From Verrucomicrobiales bacterium (lineage in GTDB: Bacteria > Verrucomicrobiota > Verrucomicrobiia > Verrucomicrobiales > DEV007): a stretch of 6,170 nt of DNA. A model generated the notes under the pieces. That model was not told the origin of the DNA. It worked only from the letters and a program-made list of their open reading frames with translations, and ran no database searches. Of the stretch, positions 1-3,582 are shown piece by piece (the first letter of the stretch is position 1; every line of letters begins with the position of its first letter). Made by a program: the position numbers and the translations under genes. The stretch spans positions 1 to 6,170 of the forward strand of contig SLGN01000183.1 in NCBI GenBank assembly GCA_007123695.1. Direction: 5' to 3'.

Positions 1-2
1 TC

Positions 3-1475
3 GTCGGCGGCAGCGCCGCCCTGGCCGGCGGGATCAACTCCTCGGACAAGGACACCGAGATCGTGCCCTTTCTCCTCGGCCGGGCCGACCCCGTCTCCGG
101 AGGGCTCGGGCAAACCTCGACCGTTCCCAACACCTTCGTCACCTACCATCCCGACACCGGGCTCCGTCCGCTCAATCCCATCGACGAGTTCACCGCCAAC
201 GACATCGTCCCGGGGCACAACACCCGCGTGACTGAGTCGGTGACCGTTGCCGCTGATTCCTCCGTCAACTCCCTCCTCATCGAGGGAGCCGGCTCGCAGG
301 TCACCATTCCGTCCGGCGTCACCCTCGGGGTCGAGAGCGGTGCCGTCCTCTTTGTTTCGGGGAGCACGCCGCGTATCAATGGACCCGGCACCCTCGACTT
401 CGGCCCGCGCGAAGGCCTCGTCACCGTCAACTCCACCGGCAACACCTTCCTCACCGCCCGCCTCGCCGGCCTCGCCGGCATCACCTTTCACGGCAGCGGT
501 TCTCTGGTTGTCACCAATGGGGCAAGCACCTACAGCGGCGACACCGTGCTACGCGTCGCCCAGGCCATCCCCACCGTCGGAACCGCCGGCCCCGCAGGCG
601 CCCCGACGAGCGGTCCCTTCGGCACCGGCCGTCTCGTCCTCGACGGCAGCGCCATGCGATCGACCGAGTCCACCGACACTACCCTTGGCAACGAGCTGGT
701 GGTCCGCGCCGACACCGTCTTCCTCGACAGCGGCAATCCCAAGCGTCTCATCTTCACCGGGCCCGCCACTCTCGAGGGCGGAGACCGCCGCCTCGTCCAG
801 AACAGCTCCGCCGACACCGTCTTCGCGGGCGCCATCGGCGACGGGGGCGAGGGCCATGGTCTCGTCGTGGGCGGATCCGGCAGCGGCGCCATCGTCCTCG
901 CTGGGGCGAACACCTACGGCGGAGGCACCCACGTCGAGAGCGCGGCGCTCTTCGTGAACAACACGTCCGGCAGCGGCACTGGCACCGGCGCCGTCTCCGT
1001 GGCGGCGGGAGCGACTCTCGGCGGCACGGGAACGATCAGCGGACCCGCCTCGCTCGGTCCGGGGGCGAACCTCGTCGCCGGCGCCGCAGGCGACATCGGC
1101 ACGCTCACCTTCGGCGGCGACCTTTCCACCGAAGGCAGCTTCTGGCTCGTCGATCTCGTCCACGACCTCGACGGAGTCTCCGACCGCATCGTCGTCGGCG
1201 GCGACCTCTCCCTCGGGGGCTCGAACCTCGTGCTCGCAACATCCGGATCTTTCGTGCCCAACACCGGCAACACCTTCACCATCGCGACCTACGCAGGCGA
1301 TCTCAGCGGAACCTTCGCCGGACTCGGCGAGGGCGACCAGATCGGCGACTACTTCATCAGCTACGGATCGGGCAGCGACGGAGCCATCACCCTGACCGCC
1401 GTTCCCGAACCCGGCACTTTCCTGCTTCTGGGACTCGGATTCGGCGGCTATCTCCTGCGGCGGCGGCGAAAATAG
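3..1475 (+). CDS. PATR-repeat (autotransporter-associated beta-strand) protein with PEP-CTERM sorting signal, 5' partial
   Basis: The frame is open from the left edge of the window (first full codon at 3) to TAG at 1473-1475. The GTG at 63 is an internal codon, not a convincing start: there is no signal peptide after it and the upstream codons read on as similar protein. About 490 residues are visible, rich in Gly, Ser, Thr and Ala. Beta-strand repeats of the PATR type appear near 480-551 (ASTYSGDTVL) and 858-962 (LAGANTYGGGT). They are followed by the usual GAVSVAAGATLGGTGTISG segment and a beta-rich region. The C-terminus (from 1401) reads VPEPG, then a hydrophobic stretch, then RRRRK: a classic PEP-CTERM signal. 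Such proteins are exported by Sec, and exosortase is thought to cleave and anchor them. No autotransporter beta-barrel is present, despite the repeat family's name. The role is probably surface or extracellular structure; the specific function is unknown. Family members often exceed 1000 residues, so much of the N-terminus is probably missing. Confidence 0.88.
   Translation, partial: VGGSAALAGGINSSDKDTEIVPFLLGRADPVSGGLGQTSTVPNTFVTYHPDTGLRPLNPIDEFTANDIVPGHNTRVTESVTVAADSSVNSLLIEGAGSQVTIPSGVTLGVESGAVLFVSGSTPRINGPGTLDFGPREGLVTVNSTGNTFLTARLAGLAGITFHGSGSLVVTNGASTYSGDTVLRVAQAIPTVGTAGPAGAPTSGPFGTGRLVLDGSAMRSTESTDTTLGNELVVRADTVFLDSGNPKRLIFTGPATLEGGDRRLVQNSSADTVFAGAIGDGGEGHGLVVGGSGSGAIVLAGANTYGGGTHVESAALFVNNTSGSGTGTGAVSVAAGATLGGTGTISGPASLGPGANLVAGAAGDIGTLTFGGDLSTEGSFWLVDLVHDLDGVSDRIVVGGDLSLGGSNLVLATSGSFVPNTGNTFTIATYAGDLSGTFAGLGEGDQIGDYFISYGSGSDGAITLTAVPEPGTFLLLGLGFGGYLLRRRRK
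480..551 (+). repeat. PATR-type beta-strand repeat, first visible copy (protein-level)
   Basis: This segment of the PEP-CTERM protein encodes a glycine-rich strand-turn pattern ending in ASTYSGDTVL. It matches the family pattern of G-x-L-x-L-x-x-x-(N/S)-T-Y-(S/T)-G-x-T. It is a degenerate protein repeat and shows little nucleotide identity to the second copy. Confidence 0.6.
858..962 (+). repeat. PATR-type beta-strand repeat, second visible copy (protein-level)
   Basis: This copy encodes GAIVLAGANTYGGGT and then a short strand ending in ALFVNN. It is the best match in the window to the autotransporter-associated beta-strand repeat: a (V/L)-L-x-G-x-N-T-Y-x-G-G-T core followed by a V-x-x-G-x-L-x-V-N-N-like strand. 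The following segment (GAVSVAAGATLGGTGTISG) is the usual continuation of such repeats near the C-terminal end. Confidence 0.7.
1401..1472 (+). other. PEP-CTERM exosortase sorting signal (protein C-terminus)
   Basis: The last 24 residues contain the V-P-E-P-G motif, a hydrophobic transmembrane-like segment (TFLLLGLGFGGYLL) and a terminal RRRRK cluster. This tripartite order is the defining pattern of PEP-CTERM domains, recognised by EpsH/XrtA-type exosortases. No exosortase gene is in the window; one is expected elsewhere in the genome. Confidence 0.9.
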
Positions 1476-1517
1476 GGACCCCCTTCTTGTCGCGGACGTG
1501 CCCGGAAAACCGCCCCC

Positions 1518-2117
1518 TCAGGCGCGTCGCCCTGCCACCGCCTCGAGAAAGTCTCCGTGCCGGTCCGCCGAGTAGGGCTCCACGAGGAACCCGGCGGCTG
1601 CTCCCGCCGCGCAGTTTTCCGGCATGTCGTCGATGTAGAGGGTGCGCGAAGGGTCGAGCGAGAGCCGCTCCGTGACCAGCTCGTAGATGGCCGGATCCGG
1701 CTTCATCAGGCCGACCTCGTGGGAATAGACGCGACCGTCGAAGAGACCGAACACCTCGTAGTTCGCCTCGAAAAAGGGCGCGTGGATCGCGTTCGTGTTC
1801 GAGAGCAGATGGAGCGGCACTCCCTCCGCCTTGAGCGAAGCGATGAACTCCACCATCGGCTCGTTCAGCTCGAAGATGTCCGCGAAGAGGCTGCGAAACG
1901 TCGCCGCATCGCCCCCGTATCCGATGCGTTCCGCCGCCTCCGCGACGAATTCCTTCGGCTGAATCTCCCCGAGTTCCAGCCCGACCGTGAGCGGGCCGAC
2001 CCGCTCGATGATCTCCTCCGCCGAGGCTCGCGACAATTCAGCAAGCCTCCGCGCCGAAATCCCGAAGTCGAAGGTGATGATCACATTTCCGATGTCGAAA
2101 AGAAAGGCGTCGGGCAT
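1518..2117 (-). CDS. HAD-superfamily phosphatase, YihX-like (DxGNV type)
   Basis: This 199-residue protein is a haloacid dehalogenase-like hydrolase, probably a cytosolic phosphatase acting on a small phosphorylated metabolite. All four HAD motifs are visible. Motif I is FLFDIGNVI, with nucleophile Asp8. Motif II is LLSNTN (Ser106), motif III is LMKPDP (Lys139) and motif IV is YIDDMPEN (Asp163/Asp164). Residues from about 15 to 85 form a small helical C1 cap. Length and order fit the YihX group, whose E. coli member is an alpha-D-glucose-1-phosphate phosphatase; substrate cannot be assigned from sequence. The second Asp of the classic DxDxT motif is Gly10 here, which is normal for FDxGNV proteins. 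The ATG at 2115-2117 places motif I at the extreme N-terminus, as expected. Purine-rich GGGAGGGG lies somewhat far upstream (about 13 bases from the ATG). The gene is convergent with the PEP-CTERM gene, and its likely promoter lies in the AT-rich gap behind it. Confidence 0.9.
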   Translation of the reverse strand: MPDAFLFDIGNVIITFDFGISARRLAELSRASAEEIIERVGPLTVGLELGEIQPKEFVAEAAERIGYGGDAATFRSLFADIFELNEPMVEFIASLKAEGVPLHLLSNTNAIHAPFFEANYEVFGLFDGRVYSHEVGLMKPDPAIYELVTERLSLDPSRTLYIDDMPENCAAGAAAGFLVEPYSADRHGDFLEAVAGRRA

Positions 2118-2179
2118 ACCCCCACCATCGCCCCTCCCGCTCCCGAAGCAAGCCCCTCCCGCAACCGAAACCTTCTCAA

Positions 2180-2205
2180 ATAATAAAATCCAACCTGATT
2201 ATTAT
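2180..2205. repeat. AT-rich inverted repeat ATAATAA / TTATTAT
   Basis: ATAATAA at 2180-2186 is the exact reverse complement of TTATTAT at 2199-2205, with a 12-base spacer. In GC-rich surroundings this all-AT arm pair is conspicuous. It overlaps the proposed -10 element of the HAD promoter, so it may simply be a promoter melting region or part of an operator. Confidence 0.45.
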
Positions 2206-2230
2206 CCTCAGTCGGAGTCTCTCGGGGCAA
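2201..2230 (-). promoter_or_regulatory. Candidate sigma-70-type promoter for the HAD gene
   Basis: On the minus strand, TTGCCC (2225-2230) is followed after an 18-base spacer by GATAAT (2201-2206). The -10 matches TATAAT at five of six positions; the -35 matches TTGACA at TTG and the fifth position. Transcription would start near 2194 and give a leader of roughly 75 bases. It sits in the most AT-rich part of the gap, where a promoter is expected, but promoter consensus in this lineage is uncertain. Confidence 0.35.
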
Positions 2231-2274
2231 TGGTGGAATTTGCTGGGCGAGCATCCTTCCGTCTGCTCGAATTG

Positions 2275-2287
2275 ATGAAACTTTCAT
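2275..2287. promoter_or_regulatory. 13-base perfect palindrome ATGAAA-C-TTTCAT
   Basis: ATGAAA (2275-2280) and TTTCAT (2282-2287) are perfect inverted arms around a single C. The site lies about 45 bases upstream of the candidate -35 of the HAD gene on the minus strand. That position would suit an activator or repressor dimer, but no cognate regulator is identifiable. Confidence 0.3.
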
Positions 2288-2385
2288 GTATGGACCAAGC
2301 ATTCTATCATTGCGTTCTGCGTCCCAAGAAGCACCGTAACCGGGGAACGGTTGGAGACTGGCGAGCCTTGACGTTCGGGTTCTCC

Positions 2386-2403
2386 GAAGATGGGCTCGTC
2401 TTC
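2386..2403 (-). terminator. Weak hairpin just downstream of the amidase
   Basis: Ten bases after the amidase stop, GAAGA and TCTTC form a 5-bp stem with an 8-base loop. There is no following T-run, so it does not qualify as a standard intrinsic terminator. Another weak pair (ACCGT/ACGGT, 2333-2351) lies further downstream. Termination could instead be Rho-dependent. Confidence 0.15.
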
Positions 2404-2413
2404 CGCCGCTTCG

Positions 2414-3463
2414 TCACTTCTTCCCGACCGCCTTCTTGAAGCGCACGACGGCCTCGGCAATGGAAATGGCAAGGCGCTCGCGATGCTCGGGATCGTCGAT
2501 CAGCTTGGCCTCGGCCGGATTGGTGACGAAGCCGCCTTCGAAAAGGATCCCAGGCTTGTTGATTCCCCGCAGCACATTGAAGCGGGCACGCTTGATCCCT
2601 CTGTCGATGGCCCGGATGTCCGAGATGACGTGCGCGTGTACGGCGGTTGCGAGCGCGATGTTCTCGGCGTCGCTGGTGTTCCCGGTCAGTGGGGAGTTCC
2701 ACGGGCTGCCCCCGACGTGGGTGCGGGTGCCCTGGGGCGCAAGCGCGTAGGTCTCAATGCCATTGGCAGTCTTGGCACCAGAGGAATTGTAGTGAATGCT
2801 GATGAATATGGCGTTTTTCTGTCGGTTTGCGATTTCCACGCGTTGGCCGAGGGTCAGGAAAACGTCTTCCCGCCGCGTCATCACGGTCTTGAAGCCCCGG
2901 GCCTGAAGCTGCTTCTCGAGGCGCAGGGCGGTGTCGAGAGTGTAGTCCTTCTCGCGTCCGAAGGGACCCTTGGCGCCGCTGTCGTGGGCGCCGTGGCCGG
3001 CATCGATGACGACGGTGTCGAAGACGATCGGCTTTCGGATGTAGCTGGGTCGCACCACCGGATCGACCAACTTCGCGAGATCGACGAGCGAGAGCATCGC
3101 CATCCCCCCGTTCTCCTCGATGGGAAAGCTGAGGTTGAACTTGATGTTGTTGACGTAGATCGACTCAGAACCGATGCGCCACGTCATTGTCAGGGTTTCG
3201 TGGCGGAAGAGGCGGTTGTCCCCCTCTTTGGAAAATCGCTCGAAGCCGTAGAATTTGACCACGTTCTCGTCCGAGACGTACTGCCGCCCCTTAAGGGTGT
3301 AGACGTCCCAGTCCTTCGCAGCGCCGAAGACGGGCAAAAAGACCGCGAGCAAGACGGGAAGAGCCCGGAAGCACGGGGCGGTCCTAGGGGTCGCGGGGAT
3401 GCGCGTCATGTAGGTGGGCCAAGGGGGACGTGGTTGAGGCGAACTTCGAGAGATGATAAGCAT
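2414..3463 (-). CDS. Exported N-acetylmuramoyl-L-alanine amidase (Amidase_3)
   Basis: This 349-residue zinc hydrolase is predicted to cleave the bond between N-acetylmuramic acid and L-alanine in peptidoglycan, as in AmiA/B/C-type enzymes. The Amidase_3 domain covers about 148-344. Zinc ligands are His157 (DAGHG), Glu171 (REKDYT) and His224 (SIHYNS); the catalytic Glu309 is in LFEGGFVTN. All are intact. A hydrophobic segment (LPVLLAVFLPVFGAA, about 35-49) indicates a signal peptide with cleavage near AA-KDW, so the enzyme acts in the periplasm. Residues about 52-140 form an extra N-terminal domain that resembles the copper-amine-oxidase-like N-terminal type (YVNNIKFNLSFP); its role may be substrate or partner binding. 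Two starts are possible: ATG at 3461-3463, or ATG at 3407-3409 (Met19), which gives a more typical signal-peptide n-region. Neither has a well-spaced ribosome binding site. The gene is divergent from valS. Confidence 0.93.
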   Translation of the reverse strand: MLIISRSSPQPRPPWPTYMTRIPATPRTAPCFRALPVLLAVFLPVFGAAKDWDVYTLKGRQYVSDENVVKFYGFERFSKEGDNRLFRHETLTMTWRIGSESIYVNNIKFNLSFPIEENGGMAMLSLVDLAKLVDPVVRPSYIRKPIVFDTVVIDAGHGAHDSGAKGPFGREKDYTLDTALRLEKQLQARGFKTVMTRREDVFLTLGQRVEIANRQKNAIFISIHYNSSGAKTANGIETYALAPQGTRTHVGGSPWNSPLTGNTSDAENIALATAVHAHVISDIRAIDRGIKRARFNVLRGINKPGILFEGGFVTNPAEAKLIDDPEHRERLAISIAEAVVRFKKAVGKK

Positions 3464-3485
3464 TCCTGAAACGAACGCAATCGGG

Positions 3486-3503
3486 AAACGGGGATTCCGG
3501 TTT
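3486..3503. promoter_or_regulatory. Imperfect 18-base palindrome, possible operator
   Basis: The pattern AAAC-n-GG-n-AT-n-CC-n-GTTT is symmetric at 14 of 18 positions. It lies 23 bases upstream of the amidase ATG at 3463 and about 80 bases upstream of valS, a plausible place for a dimeric regulator acting on either gene. No regulator is identified. Confidence 0.3.
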
Positions 3504-3543
3504 GCAGTTTACAAATGGGGATGTCGCACCCATCGTTTCCGCC

Positions 3544-3561
3544 CCTCCGCCCGGTCGGAGG
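3544..3561 (+). promoter_or_regulatory. valS leader hairpin containing GGAGG
   Basis: CCTCCG (3544-3549) and CGGAGG (3556-3561) are perfect inverted arms around a CCCGGT loop. The 3' arm is the only Shine-Dalgarno-like sequence upstream of valS, but it ends 21 bases before the ATG, further than the usual 5-9. The hairpin is therefore either a leader control element or a coincidence in GC-rich DNA. Confidence 0.35.
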
Positions 3562-3582
3562 TTCCGAACGAGCGACTCCATC

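Larger units (their letters stand above)
2118..2413. other. Non-coding intergenic region with AT-rich core
   Basis: This stretch of about 296 bases lies between the HAD start and the amidase stop. It is clearly less GC-rich than its neighbours, especially 2170-2330, and short frames through it lack the strong G/C third-position bias of the real genes. It holds a candidate minus-strand promoter (2201-2230), an AT-rich inverted repeat (2180-2205), a 13-base perfect palindrome (2275-2287) and weak hairpins downstream of the amidase (2333-2352 and 2386-2403). No recognisable tRNA or known RNA family is visible. Confidence 0.6.
3464..3582. promoter_or_regulatory. Divergent intergenic region between amidase and valS
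   Basis: These 119 bases must contain the valS promoter and probably the amidase promoter. No strong -35/-10 pair is visible on either strand. Two structured elements stand out: an imperfect 18-base palindrome at 3486-3503 and a GC-only hairpin at 3544-3561. No T-box features (specifier loop, antiterminator sequence) are recognisable. Confidence 0.5.

Noticed and set aside
247..957. Plus-strand frame inside the PEP-CTERM gene, rich in Ser, Pro, Ala and Arg
   Set aside because: It is an out-of-frame reading of the GC-rich repeat gene; the low-complexity composition is typical of a shifted frame.
1476..1517. Bidirectional terminator between the convergent PEP-CTERM and HAD genes
   Set aside because: The 42-base gap has no stem longer than about 3 bp and no T-run on either strand.
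2081..2302. 73-codon minus-strand frame overlapping the HAD start
   Set aside because: It shows no codon bias or motif, and it overlaps the well-supported HAD start in another frame.
2333..2352. Alternative small hairpins ACCGT/ACGGT and AACCG/CGGTT as a terminator for the amidase
   Set aside because: The stems are only 5 bp, mutually exclusive and not followed by a T-run on the minus strand.
2230..2439. Possible 69-residue small protein on the plus strand from ATG at 2230, with GGGG just upstream
   Set aside because: Third-position G/C is only about half, unlike the real genes here. It overlaps the amidase 3' end in the opposite direction, and no motif or membrane segment is recognisable. 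It cannot be excluded without comparative data.
2390..3469. Open frame of 359 codons on the plus strand, opposite the amidase
   Set aside because: It mirrors the amidase gene, which has all catalytic residues and a signal peptide. The plus-strand product shows no family features.
3464..3582. T-box riboswitch upstream of valS
   Set aside because: The 119-base region is too short and lacks a specifier loop, the conserved antiterminator sequence and a terminator.
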